Of a stretch of DNA of 64,000 nucleotides, positions 13,191-25,255 are shown in pieces. The position numbers were made by a program, and so were the translations under genes. The DNA comes from Impatiens glandulifera. Lineage: Eukaryota > Streptophyta > Magnoliopsida > Ericales > Balsaminaceae. The stretch lies in NCBI RefSeq assembly GCF_907164915.1, contig NC_061865.1:48829363-48893362 (forward strand). The letters are read 5' to 3'. Position 1 is the stretch's first letter, and each line of letters starts with the position of its first letter. Below the pieces are notes generated by a model. That model saw nothing but the letters and a program-made list of their open reading frames with translations, was not told the DNA's origin and did no database searches.

Positions 13191-13339
13191 AATTTTAGGT
13201 TTAAAAATAATAATTTTAGATGGAATAATATTTGTTTTATACTTAAAAAATGATTTTGTTTTACTATTGAAACTAGTACGTATCCCGTGCATTTGCACGA
13301 GTAATAATATAAAAAACGTGAAAAAAATATTACGGTAAA

Positions 13340-13790
13340 ATTTTTATGGGCGGGTCAACCCACAATCCGACTTAAGTATCCATTTACTCTCATATATATC
13401 CAAATTAACCACATCTCTCGACCCGACAATCCGGACACTTTAAAAATTAAGCATCATTATATATATAGATTAGTTAGTTAAAAAGTTGAACTTATATTGT
13501 TAAAATGTCACGCGTTTATCAAATTTTGGGTTGATTTTAAAAAATAAAGTGTTATTAGCCTAGTTGGTTAAAAGGTTGTACTTGTTTTTTGTTAGGTTGC
13601 AAGTTCGAACCATACCTATAGCATTTTTAATTTTATTTTTAACCGTTTTAAGTTTATGGGCGGGTCAACCCACAATCCGACCCAAGTATCCATTTACAAT
13701 CACATATATCCAAATTAACCACAGCTCTCGACCCGGCAATCCGGACACTTTAAAAATTAAGCATCATTATATATATATAGATTACCTTTA
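13340..13790. repeat. Two tandem Helitron-end units with a tRNA-like segment
   Basis: TTATGGGCGGGTCAACCCAC occurs at about 13346 and 13655, each followed by CTCGACCCGRCAATCCGGACAC and AAGCATCATTATATATA. Between them, at 13555-13612, lies TTAGCCTAGTTGGTTAAAAGG followed by GGTTGCAAGTTCGAACC, which have the form of RNA polymerase III A and B boxes. The same ~310-bp unit forms the array at 57811-59566. Confidence 0.75.
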
Positions 13791-14385
13791 TTTTATGATA
13801 AATTTTATTTTATGTGTAAAATAACCATTTATTTTAGGTTTAATGTCATATTAAGTATAAACTTAAAAAATTTATACTCATTAGAAATTTTGTTTTATTT
13901 AGCTATGAACATTTATTTGGATTGATTGTGTTTATTAAGTTGTTTTAAAAAATATGTTTTATAATTTTTTTATTGTTTTATTCATTATTTTTGTTGTATT
14001 ATTTAGGTATAATATTCTTGATTATTTTTTTTATTCTTGATTTTTTTTTCAGTAAAATTTATTTTAACTAATTTATTAATTGTTGAATTGTAATTTGTTT
14101 TTATTTGATAATTTTTTAGTCTTAATGTTTTATGGGGGTCAAAGGAGGAAGACAAGTTGTAAATCTGGGAATGATAATTTTTTCAATGAAATGAACATGT
14201 CGTTCAGTAATCGCCGTTGACAAATGCGTTTATTTTATAACACTATTATTATGACGATACGAGAGATCTCTTATGAAAAATCGATAGAGACGGTTGGTAA
14301 CTCATTGATTTTGTTGAAAATATCCGAGTTCATTAATATTATATTTTATATTTTATATGTTTGTGAGTTTTAAGATAAATAAATA

Positions 14386-14480
14386 ATTATATTGACCACA
14401 CTATGTTAACAAAATGGTAAGAGTCGACTTAAAAGACTAAAATGTCATTCGATTTCATTTAAAAACGGTTTGAGTTTAAA
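14386..14480 (+). repeat. Degenerate SINE-like copy
   Basis: AACAAAATGGTAAGAGTCGACTTAAAAGAC, then TGTCATTCGATTTCATTT and TTTAAAGGGAGTCATT, parallels the order of blocks in the SINE at 59963-60069 (GATGGTAATAGTCGTC, GAGTTCGATTCC, GGGGAGTCCA). It is an old, damaged relative. Confidence 0.4.
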
Positions 14481-14839
14481 GGGAGTCATTAATGTGAGAT
14501 GTCATTAAAAATATATGTTTGTGAGATTTTTATGTTTATTTTCATTATTGTTTTCAAGTGGTTACAATCATTGCATTGTTATTATTTTAAAATATTTATA
14601 AAATTAAAAATAAAATTAATAGAAAAATAATTTAATTAATAAAAAATAATTTTAAAATTGACTAATAAGTAATAAGAGAAAATAAATTTAATTTAATAAT
14701 GTATATATCATTTTTTTATTAGCTGTTAATCAAACTAGCATGAATCATGAGAATATATATAAAATATTATTTATTTATAAATATTTTAGATAAAATTAAG
14801 TTTTATTTTAAACTTAATATTAATTTATATTTTATCCCT

Positions 14840-16830
14840 TCGACACCCACTTAACCCCTTATTGACCCTAATCTTGTGACTCATACTTTTTTATATGCAA
14901 TTTTTATCTCTTCGGCAAATCACCCACCAATCTTAGTCCACCTCAATTGATGACACACATCTTATATATTGTCAAACTCAACCACTAACCATCCAATTGA
15001 CCTTCATCTTGTGACTCACACTTTTTCATATGACTCTTTATTCCATCGGCAAACCACCCATTGACCCTAATCTTGTGACCTCAAACTTTCAAATGTTCGT
15101 CAAACCAACCACTAATTCTGACTTCACTCTTTCAGATGCCCAAACCAACCAATAATCCCGACCTCACATTTTCAGATGCTTATCATTTGTTTAAAATTTA
15201 TTATAGTCAAGAATACATCGTTAAAAATATAAATTTTCATGTTTTGGGATTCGAAATATAGTCTTCCGCATAAAATGTGAACACTTAAACCGCTAGACCA
15301 CTTATGATTTTTGAAATAATTTTATTATTTTATGTATGCATATATATTTTGTATTTAATATTTATTACCAATTAGTTAACCACCACCTGACATTCATCTC
15401 GTGATCTCACACTTTCAAATGCTCGTCAAACCAACCATTAATTCCAACCTCACACTCGACAAACCAACCACCACCCGACCTCCATCTCGTGACCTCACAA
15501 TTTTAAATGCTCGCCAAACCAACCACTAATTCTGACGTCACACTCGACAAACCACCCATCACCCGACCTCCATCTCGTGACCTAACACTTTCAAATGCTC
15601 TTCAAACCAACCATTAATTACGACATCACATTCGACAAACCACCCACCCAACACCCAACTTCCATCTCGTGACCTCACACTTTCAAATGCTCGCCAAACC
15701 AACCACTAATTCCGACCTCACGCTCGACAACCCAATCAAGAATATATCGTTGAAAATATAAATTTGTATATTTTGGGATTCGAAACCTGGTCTTCCATAT
15801 GAAATGTGAATACTTAAACTGCTAGATTACTTATAATTGTTGAAATAATTTTATTATTTTGTGTATGCATATATATTTTGTATTTAATATATTTATTAAC
15901 AATTAGTTAACCACCACCCGACCTCCATCTCGTGACCTCACACTTTCAAATGCTCGCCAACCCAATCAATAATTCCGACTTCACACTCGACAAACCACCC
16001 ACCACTCGACCTTTATCTCGTGACCTCACACTTTCAAATGCTCGTCAATCCAACCACTAATTCCGACATCACATTTGACTAACCACCCACCACCCGACCT
16101 CTATCTTGTGACCTCACACTTTCAAATTATCTTCAAACCAACCATTAATTCCCCAACCTCACACTCGACAAACCACTCACCACATGAACTCCATCTCGTG
16201 ACCTCACACTTTCAAATGCTTGCCAAACCAACCACTAATTCCTTATGATTGTTGAAATAATTTTAATATTTTGTGTATGCATGTATTTAATATTTATTAA
16301 CAATTAGTTAACCACCACCCGACCTTCATCTCGTGATCTCACACTTTCAAATGCTTGCTAAACTAACCAATAATTCTGACTTCACACTCGACAAACCACC
16401 CACCACCCGACCTTCATCTCGTGACCTCATACTTTCAAATGCTCGCCAACCCAACCACTAATTCCAACATCACACTCGACAAACCACTCACCCACCACCC
16501 GACCTCTATCTCGTGACCTCACACTTTCAAATTCTCTTCAAATCAACCATTAATTCTGACCTCACACTCGACAAACCACTCACCACCTGACCTCCAACTT
16601 TAAAATTTTTGCCAAACCAACCACTAATTCCGATATCATACTCGACAAACCACCGACCTCCATTCGTGACCTCAAATATTTAAATGATCGTCAAACCAAC
16701 CACTAATTCCAACATGGTCTCCCGCATGAAATGTGAACACTTAAACCGCTAAACCACTTATGATTGTTGAAATAATTTTATTATTTTGTGTATGCATATA
16801 TATTTTGTATTTAATATTTATTATCAATTA
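14840..16830. repeat. Complex tandem array (units of ~85-95 bp, plus a second interspersed unit)
   Basis: The main unit reads CCACCCGACCTCCATCTCGTGACC, then TCACACTTTCAAATGCTCGCCAAACCAACCACTAATTCCGACC, then TCACACTCGACAAACC. It recurs roughly 17 times. A second unit, TTATGATTGTTGAAATAATTTTATTATTTTGTGTATGCATATATA followed by ATTAGTTAACCACC, interrupts it at about 15306, 15838, 16246 and 16760. The second unit often follows a tRNA-like GAAMCC...TAAACCGCTAGACCACTTA sequence read on the minus strand. A fragment of the main unit also occurs at 52370-52620 in the other Helitron. No coding sequence. Confidence 0.8.
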
Positions 16831-17737
16831 GTTAATTTTTATATTAACATAAATAAGGTCTGAAAATCAACCATAGACTATATTACTAACTATTTTTTAC
16901 TAACTATTTTTGAAATCCATTAGTTCCGAAATCCATTAGCTCCAGTTCGAAATTGGCAACGGTCAGATGTTAGATTTAACATAAAAGACCAATGAGACCA
17001 TCTTCAGTTAGCACTGCATCCCCTTTAACCGTAAAAGATAAATAGATTAGGGTTCGTAAGATATATGCTGTTTATTTTTTTGAAAAAGAGAAGGAATATA
17101 AAGCTTACCATAGGTCGAGGAGAGACTGAAATTGTCTTTGAAATTCATCCGCTCTAGTAAAATACTCTACATTGTACGGGAAAAAATATAAATGAAGTTT
17201 TTATATGATATTTAATTAATATATTTATATATATATATAATGAAAGAAAATATTTATATAAGATTAATAATGAAATAATATATATTTATATTAAAAGAAA
17301 ATATATATACATGAACTTACAATATTTTTTATTTATATAAGAATATTTATTACTTATTTAATAAAGGAACTTATATGAAATAAATATTCTTATATAAATA
17401 TAAACATGAACTTACACTATTTTAATTTTTTTTATTAATTTTATAAGTTTTGTTCTTTTTAATGTTAAAGAATGAAAATTTTTAATGTAAATTTAGTGGT
17501 GTTCTACAGAATGTGTTCATAACAATCATTAAGAGATACTAAATCGTTGGAAAAAGTTAAATTTAACCTCTTCAACAAAAAATGTTGTCACCCTCCTTTA
17601 CATCAAATTTAGACAAAGACTTCTATACCCACATGCTTCTAAGACGTACTGAAATCTTCCTTTTAAATCTATATAATTGTAATAAAAAGTGATCAGTTAT
17701 GTTTACATGTTGTGTAGATGAAAGTTAAGATTTTAAT

Positions 17738-19658
17738 TCCATTTAGGCCATCTGGTCCAGATCGTCCATTAGAGTCATTCCACATCATCTCCATCTGCAA
17801 AATGTGTTTTTATAACTCAATAATTAAGAATATACAAAATCGTTGGAAGAAGAAAAACCTAAATTTAACATCTCCAACAAAAACGGTGTCACCTCCTTTA
17901 CACCAAAATTTAGACTGAGAGTAGCTACCATAAACCAGATGACAAAAAATGTGTAACGATTCAGAGTAGTTATTCCTATTTGTCTCTTCTTCTTATTATT
18001 AGTTTAATATACATCAGAACAGAGCTGAGGAAAGCAATGTAAATTGCAAGAATCATGGAGTACTGCTCATTCATGTGCCCTTATAAGGTCTCAATAGAGT
18101 ATCATAAATTTTCAAATCTAATGTATTGACGAAGTATTCTGTAAATTGTTACAGCAAAGTAAGCAAGTTACCAGATGGTTGTATGATGAGAACCTTTACA
18201 TTCCTAGCACATAAACATGCCTCACTCAGCGTCTAAAATTGCTCATCTAATGCAGGATAGTGTCTCGCCCGTCCAAAATCATAAATAAAATGAATAGGTG
18301 AGAAACGGAAAAATAAAAGAAGGAATATGTGAGAGAACGAAAAATTTACAGATATTTGTATTAGTTTTCTCTTATTTATATTTAATGCCCATTAATTTAT
18401 TATTTATTAAATTTAACGTTTTTCTCTTATTTATGTCTAATTTTTCATTTAATAAATTGAACGTTTTTTTATATTAAGATAAAATAATAAAAATAATAAT
18501 TAGAAAAGAGAAATTAGTAAAATAAAAATTAATTAGTAATGATAAATTAATAATTATGGTAATTATGATAAGAGAGAAACAGTTATAAAATGTTTAAAAA
18601 ATATAATAAACTATGTGAGCTGTGGGTGAGAGTGTGAATGTCACCCTACATTTATTTTATTAAGCATCATTATATATTCCATTTAGGCCATCTGGTCCAG
18701 ATCGTCCATTAGAGTCATTCCACATCATCTCAATCTGCAAAATGTGTTTTCATAACTCAATCATTAAGAATATACAAAATCGTTGGAAGAAGAAAAACCT
18801 AAATTTAACATCTCCAACAAAAACGGTGTCACCTCCTTTACACCAAAATTTAGACTGAGAGTAGCTACCATAAACCAGATGACAAAAAATGTGTAACGAT
18901 TCAGAGTAGTTATTCCTATTTGTCTCTTCTTCTTATTATTAGTTTAATATACATCAGAACAGAGCTGAGGAAAGCAATGTAAATTGCAAGAATCATGGAG
19001 TACTGCTCATTCATGTGCCCTTATAAGGTCTCAATAGAGTATCATAAATTTTCAAATCTAATGTATTGACGAAGTATTCTGTAAATTGTTACAGCAAAGT
19101 ATGCAAGTTACCAGATGGTTGTATGATGAGAGCCTTTACATTCCTAGCTCATAAACATGCCTCACTCAACGTCTAAAATTGCTCATCTAATGCAGGATAG
19201 TGTCTCGCCCGTCCAAAATCATAAATAAAATGAATAGGTGAGAAACGGAAAAATAAAAGAAGGAATATGTGAGAGAATGAAAGTTTGATTTTCGTCCTCA
19301 GATTCCCGATCTACGACAATTGAAAGAAGAGTTTCAGTCTCCGGTCTTGAAGTTGTCCGGACACTTGTAACATAGCCCTCGGGGGAAAAGCTACAATGTC
19401 TTCCTTCCGAAGTATGTCTAATTTTTCATTTAATAAATTGAACGTTTTTTTTATATTAAGATAAAATAATAAAAATAATAATTAGAAAAGAGAAATTAGT
19501 AAAATAAAAATTAATTAGTAATGATAAATTAATAATTATGGTAATTATGATAAGAGAGAAACAGTTATAAAATGAAAAAATATAATAAACTATATGAGCT
19601 GTGGATGAGAGTGTGGTGAGAGCGTGAATGTCACCCTACATTTATTTTATTAAGCATC

Positions 19659-19660
<2 letters not shown>
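17738..19660. repeat. Tandem duplication of a ~0.94-kb segment inside the Helitron
   Basis: 17738-18675 and 18676-19660 are direct copies, both starting ATTCCATTTAGGCCATCTGG, with few differences over the first ~600 bases. Both carry gene-like minus-strand stretches, for example one reading CLCARNVKVLIIQPSG next to a possible splice donor, hinting at captured exons I cannot identify. The copies diverge in one block: 18343-18440 in the first is A/T-rich filler, while 19282-19412 in the second is a different, G/C-richer sequence. Confidence 0.8.
19282..19412 (+). other. Unshared gene-like segment in the second duplicate
   Basis: This ~130-base block is absent from the first copy of the tandem duplication. 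In the plus frame it reads FRPQIPDLRQLKEEF, which resembles FDPQIRELQRQIEVL in the disrupted host gene just downstream (25264-25310). The nucleotide match is partial (TCCTCAGATTC is shared exactly). It may be a fragment of a paralogue of that gene. Weak evidence. Confidence 0.3.
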
Positions 19661-19702
<42 letters not shown>

Positions 19703-20399
19703 TAATACATTAACATGAATTTGTAATAATCTCTATAGCTTCCCAATACATTGAAACAATATAAATGACATTTACTTTTCTCTCTTCCCAAGAACTAATT
19801 AATATACATTTTGTGTATATTAATCTTGTTTTGTAAAGTAAAAAAATACAGAATTCATCGAAACTCTTCTTCTTCATCAAAACTAACCATAACAATGGCT
19901 TCAAATCAAGATAGTCCCCTCTGTTTCTTCGATATGCCTCTAATGCCTTTTGATAAGACACCTGAAGAAGAAGCCGCCGAACTCGCCCCTCTCATTGCCC
20001 CCATCATTCAACTTGGCTTCCGCCCCAGCATCTTCACCAGTGTTCGATCATTATTCACGGATTGCCGCATAACCCATCAGCAATTTGTCAAGATAGTGAA
20101 ATGTTTTTCTCATCTTGCTGATATTGATTTACAAACCTTAATCTACGAATCTGCAATCCGTTCCAATAAAATCAAACTCGCCCAAATCTCCACCCTCGTT
20201 GATGTCACAAAATTCCTCCAATGGTTACGTACCCGTGAAGGACAAATATCCATTCAAGTGGAGCAACGGTTGAATAAAGTCATGAAGAGGTTGAATAAAG
20301 TCATGAAGAGAGCCAAACCCGGTAAGATCCCATTTGACATCGGTTTAGTATCCGCACTGAACAAACAAATGACTGCTATTGCCATTGAGAATAATAGTA

Positions 20400-20404
20400 T
20401 TCAC
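20400..20404. repeat. Target-site duplication (left) of the 20.4-kb Copia
   Basis: TTCAC immediately before the 5' LTR; matches TTCAC at 25256-25260. Confidence 0.75.
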
Positions 20405-20593
20405 TGTGAAAATATGTTGATATGTTTGTTTTTATAAGTTTATAGTCTTGTTAAAATCTGATAGATAATTCAGGGACTGTAACAGATTTATTACATTAAT
20501 AAAAGGATTGAAGACTCCCAAAGTCTTTTATCAGTTTCTTCATTCTTCTCCAACCTAATTTTACAACTCAATTCAAAGTTCAGAAACTTCACA
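20405..20593 (+). repeat. 5' LTR of the 20.4-kb Copia
   Basis: 189 bp, TGTGAAAATATG to CAGAAACTTCACA. Compared with the 3' LTR it lacks the 12 bases CGTTTTTCTCAA and differs by two internal substitutions (GTTAAAATC versus ATTAAAACC) plus the terminal base. Confidence 0.85.
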
Positions 20594-23500
20594 TGGTATC
20601 AGAGCTAGATGCTCGTCGAAATCAAGAAGACGAAGAAGAGACTCAGATTAACACCGACGATTCTTCTTCCAGCGATTACCTTTCATCTTCTTCAACAGAT
20701 AGTTCGAACGGCGAAAGATCAAGAATGTCTAGAAAGAAGAAAGACGAAAATTACGTGCTAACGATGCGTAACTCAGATCATACAGGTGCGATTATATGTA
20801 CTACTATTTTTAATGGTGTAAATTATATTGGCTGGAGTAGTGGTATGCGATTAGCGCTAGAAGCGAAACCAAAGTTAGGGTTTATTGATGGATCTTTAGT
20901 TGTACCAAAAGAATCAGAAGTGTTTGATAAATGGCGAAAGATGGACTGTTTAGTCCGTTCTTGGATTCTGAACACTGTGTCGGATGAGATTAAATCAAAC
21001 TATTCTTCCACAACCACAGCGTTGGACTTATGGCTTGATATCAAAGAACGATATCAAGAAAACAACGGTCCACAAGCTTATCAGATCCAGAAGGCCATTA
21101 GTAACCTGAGACAGGGTACATTAAGTCTTGAAAAATATTTTTCCAAGATCAAGAAACTATGGGATGAATTGATGGTCTTAGAACCTCTACCATCATGCGA
21201 TTGTGAACCAAGAACTGTTTGCTGCTGCAGAATGACGAAATTGGTGGTCCAAGTTGATACATCAAACAAGCTGACACAATTCTTAATGGGATTGAACGAA
21301 TATTTTGATAACGCAAGACAACAGATTCTCCTCATGGACCCAAAACCAAGATTAAATCGTGCTTATGCCATGTTGCTTAGCATTGAAAGACAAAGGGAAG
21401 TGCAGACTTTAATGAATGAACAAACAGATAGTTTTGCAATGTCTATGAAGGAGAATTTTGATCAGCAAAGAAGTCAGAATAATACTCGAAACAATAGAGG
21501 AAAATGAGTAATCAACAAGACAAGAAGCAACAACAAAGGAACAACAAACATGTTTTGTACACATTGCAGGATGGAAGGACATACTCAAGAAGGATGCTTC
21601 AAGATCATAGGTTATCCGGAATGGTGGAAAGGAAACAGAGATCAGAAGACAAAAAATTCTGCAAATGCAGCAACTACTGTAGTGAATAATCCATTTTCCT
21701 TTTGTGAAGATCAACCAGAATCATCATCAAATCAGAATTCTAAATTCAGTAACACTGAAATTGCTGATGTGGTGAAGGAAGTCATAAAAGGGCTGCAAAC
21801 TCAAGGAAAAGGTAAAGACAAGTACTACGAAGGTATGTCTTCTAATCAAAATTTTGCTAGTGTTTGTAGTCTAAATGTGCATAGTAATAATAAAGAAAAA
21901 CCTATTTGGATAGTAGACAGTGGTGCTAGCTGTCATATTTGTTCTGATTTGAGTTTGATGACTGATGTTAAGATGATAAATAGTGTGCCTTTATTCTTAC
22001 CTGATGGAACATCTAAAAATGTAAAACATATAGGTAATGTTAGACTTTCTGCAAAACTAAAATTATATGATGTTATGCATGTACAAGGTTTCACATATAA
22101 CCTAATTTCAGTTTCAAAACTTTCCAAGAGGAAAAATATTAGTTGTCAATTTTCTTCTACTGGTTGTCTATTGCAGGATGTTAATGACAATACGATCATA
22201 GGCAGAGGAGATCTTTTCCAGAACCTTTACTTACTAGAAACTGAATTAGGGAATAAAGTGTATAACACATGTAATGATTTCAAGTTGATTCATAGAAGAC
22301 TTGGTCATCTATCTGATATAGCACTTAAGCATGCTTACAATTTAGATAAAAATGAGAATTTTCATTGTGATATATGTCCTATCTCTAAAATGAAAAGGTT
22401 ATCTTTTAAGTGCAGTATGTCTAAAACTACAAAATGTTTTGAACTAGTTCACATGGATATATGGGGCCCTTATAAAGACACATCTTTTATTGATTGTCCT
22501 TACATGCTCACGATTGTAGATGATTTTTCAAGATTCACATGGACATATATGATTAAATCAAAAAATATTGTTTGTCAAACTTTTATTGATTTCTATACAA
22601 TGATTAAAACACATTTTGAATCATCAATCAAAACAGTAAGAACAGATAATGGTAGTGAATTCTTAAGTTATGAATGTCAAAAGTTTTTAAAAAAAAATGG
22701 TATTTTTCATCAAAAGTCTTGTCCTTACACCCCATAACAAAATGGGGTGGTAGAGCGAAAACATCAACATTTACTACAAGTAGCACGTTCTCTGCTTTTT
22801 CAAGCCAAATTACCCACAACTTTTTGGCCATTTTCAATCCTTATGGCCACACATATCATAAATAGGACCCCTTCACAAATTTTAAATTGGGAGAGTCCAT
22901 TTTTTAAATTGTATAAAGAAAGTCCAGATCTTTCAAATCTTAGGGTGTTTGGTTGCTTGTGTTATGTGAAAAATAACTTTCCTTACAAAACTAAATTTGA
23001 ACCAAGAGGAAAAAAATGTATTTTTATTTGTTATTCATGTGGACAGAAGGGTTATAGAGTGTTTGATATTTCAAATGAAAATATTTTTGTATCAAGAGAT
23101 GTAACTTTTCATGAAAATATTTTTCCATATCAAAATGAAAATATTTTTGTAGAAAAACCTCAAAACCCTACAAATGTAGATTTTTTTGATAATTCTGATG
23201 AAGAATCAGAATTATATGGTGAAGATGATCCATTAATTTCAAATGATTTTGATAATCATCCAACTGAAAATCAAAATTTTGAGTCAAACACATCTACACA
23301 GCCTAGTCTAAATGACTCATTGATTCATCCACAAGAACAACAAAGAAAAAGCAGCAGGGATAGAAAGCCTCCTACTTGGCTTGACAATTATGTTGTCAAT
23401 TCAAATACAAATAACAATGATAAGTCATATACTCCAAACACATTCCCTTATTCGACTAAATGTATGAATGCTGAACACCTAGAGTTTTTAGGAAACATAT

Positions 23501-25059
23501 CCACTATTAAAGAACCACAAAATTTTAAAGAAGCTGTAAAAATCAAACATTGGAAAGATGCTATGGATGATGAATTAACAGCTTTAAAAGAAAATAATAC
23601 ATGGAGTCTAGTTCAACTTCCTAAAGGGAAGAAAGCGATAGGCTGTAGATGGATATATAAGACCAAGTTGAATCCAGATGGATCGATTGCTAAATACAAG
23701 GCACGTTTAGTGACGAAAGGATACAATCAAAAAGACGGCATTGACTTCCACGACAGTTTCTCCCCAGTTGCTAAAACAGTCACGGTAAGAATCTTATTTG
23801 CTTTAACATCTGCTAATAAATGGTTTTTGCAGCAATTTGACGTAAACAATGCATTCCTCCACGGTGACTTGGAAGAGGATGTTTTTATGGACATTCCAGA
23901 AGGATTAACGGGAGAAATAAATAAACGAAATCTGGTATGTCATCTAAACAAAAGCCTTTATGGCTTAAAACAATCTTCAAGGCAGTGGAATAAAGAGTTT
24001 TCAAAACAATTAATTCATTTTGGTTTTGTTCAATCAATTAATGATAACTGTTTATTCATTTTTAAAACTGAAAAAACATTTACTGCCTTGTTAGTTTATG
24101 TAGATGATATACTTATTGCTGGAAATTCTATAGAAATTATAAATGATGTTAAGAATTATCTTGATAAAAAATTTACAATCAAAGACTTGGGCGAAGCCAA
24201 ATATTTTCTAGGGTTGGAATTGCATCGTACTAAAGCTGGTTTATTTGTAAATCAGCGCAAGTATATTCTTGACATACTGACTGACACAGGTCTTACTGGA
24301 TGTAAACCAGTTGATATCCCAATGAAAAAAGGGATCAAACTCAATGAATTAAATAGTCCAGAATTGGCTGAACCAGAGATGTTCAGAAGGCTTGTTGGAC
24401 GTTTAATTTACTTGAGTTTTACAAGACCAGATATCGGGTTTAGTGTCCAGCAACTAAGTCAATATATGCAGAAACCGCTGGAAGTCCATTGGGAGGCTGC
24501 CTTACAGGTTGTCAAGTACCTTAAAGGCACGCCTTCACTTGGACTGTTTTACTCTTGTAATACTAATAGTGTACTTGAGGCTTTTTCAGATGCCGATTGG
24601 GCAACTTATACAGACAGTCGGAGGTCCCTTACAGGTTATTGTGTTAAACTTGGAGGAGCCATGGTGTCTTGGAAAACAAAAAAACAAAACACAGTCTCAC
24701 GATCCACTGCAGAAGCGGAATATCGAAGCATGGCCACCACTGTATGTGAGCTGAAATGGATCACTTTTTTGCTGAAAGACTTCAATGCTGCAGTCCATCT
24801 CCCGATTCCCCTATGCTGCGACAATCAAGCTGCAATACATATTACTGAAAATCCAGTCTTCCACGAGAGAACGAAACATCTCGACATAGATTATCATATT
24901 GTGAGGGACAGTTTCAAACAAGGTTTTATTCAGCCATTACATGTATATTCAAAAATTCAACAAGCTGACATTTTTACAAAGCCCTTAGAATTTCGACCTT
25001 TTGTTAATCTTAGAGACAAGATGAACTTAAGGGATGTTCATCTTGAGGGAGGGATGTGA
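20593..25059 (+). pseudogene. Copia gag-pol polyprotein with two in-frame stops
   Basis: One reading frame of 1,488 codons from ATG 20593 to TGA 25057-25059, with no frameshift, broken by TGA at 21505-21507 (codon 305) and TAA at 22735-22737 (codon 715). Visible domains: acidic/Ser-rich start; Gag core (about 60-290); zinc knuckle CTHCRMEGHTQEGC from residue 322; aspartic protease IVDSGAS (D442); GAG-pre-integrase HRRLGHLS; integrase with D622, D685 and E721; reverse transcriptase with YVDD at 1169-1172; RNase H with D1333 and the HERTKHLDIDYH segment. The first stop lies between Gag and the zinc knuckle. The second lies six codons before the integrase glutamate, at a position that is normally glutamine. 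Non-functional as read. Confidence 0.9.
20594..20605 (+). promoter_or_regulatory. Primer-binding site (tRNA-iMet)
   Basis: TGGTATCAGAGC, the standard initiator-Met primer site of plant Copia elements, abuts the 5' LTR. It overlaps the proposed gag start codon ATG at 20593. Confidence 0.9.
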
Positions 25060-25255
25060 AAATATGTTGATATGTTTGTTTTTATAAGTTTATAGTCTTA
25101 TTAAAACCTGATAGATAATTCAGGGACTGTAACAGATTTATTACATTAATAAAAGGATTGAAGACTCCCAAAGTCTTTTACGTTTTTCTCAATCAGTTTC
25201 TTCATTCTTCTCCAACCTAATTTTACAACTCAATTCAAAGTTCAGAAACTTCACT
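25055..25255 (+). repeat. 3' LTR of the 20.4-kb Copia
   Basis: 201 bp, beginning TGTGAAAATATG right after GAGGGAGGGA and ending CTTCACT (terminal A changed to T). Right target duplication TTCAC at 25256-25260. The LTR start overlaps the end of the polyprotein frame. Confidence 0.85.

Larger units (their letters stand above)
13273..19702 (-). mobile_element. Non-autonomous Helitron-like element (minus strand), 6.4 kb
   Basis: Read on the minus strand, the 3' end at 13273-13301 is a hairpin CTCGTGCAAATGCACGGG, 7 bases, then CTAG, abutting a host T: the classical Helitron terminus. The presumed 5' end is at 19702, TCTATATATATA followed by AATGATGCTTAAT. The same 5' sequence occurs at the right edge of every related unit in the window. 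Insertion would be between A (13272) and T (19703), as expected for Helitrons. No Rep/helicase gene is present. The interior is tandem repeats plus possible captured gene pieces. Internal copies of the 5' end at about 13468, 13784 and 18676 suggest several units stacked head to tail, so the outer limits are the least certain part. Confidence 0.6.
20405..25255 (+). mobile_element. Ty1/copia LTR retrotransposon inserted in a host gene
   Basis: The 4,851-bp element has short LTRs (189 and 201 bp) with TGTGAA...TTCACA ends, a tRNA-iMet primer site directly after the 5' LTR, a gag-pol frame, a purine-rich tract (GAGGGAGGGA) directly before the 3' LTR, and 5-bp target duplications. Domain order protease-integrase-RT-RNase H identifies Ty1/copia. 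The zinc-knuckle/GYPEWW Gag resembles the RE1/Retrofit-like group. It has been inactive since at least two stop codons arose. Confidence 0.92.

Noticed and set aside
21505..21507. Programmed stop-codon readthrough between gag and pol in the 20.4-kb Copia
   Set aside because: Plant Copia elements normally use one frame without it, no structured readthrough context was seen, and a second stop in the integrase shows the copy is simply decayed.
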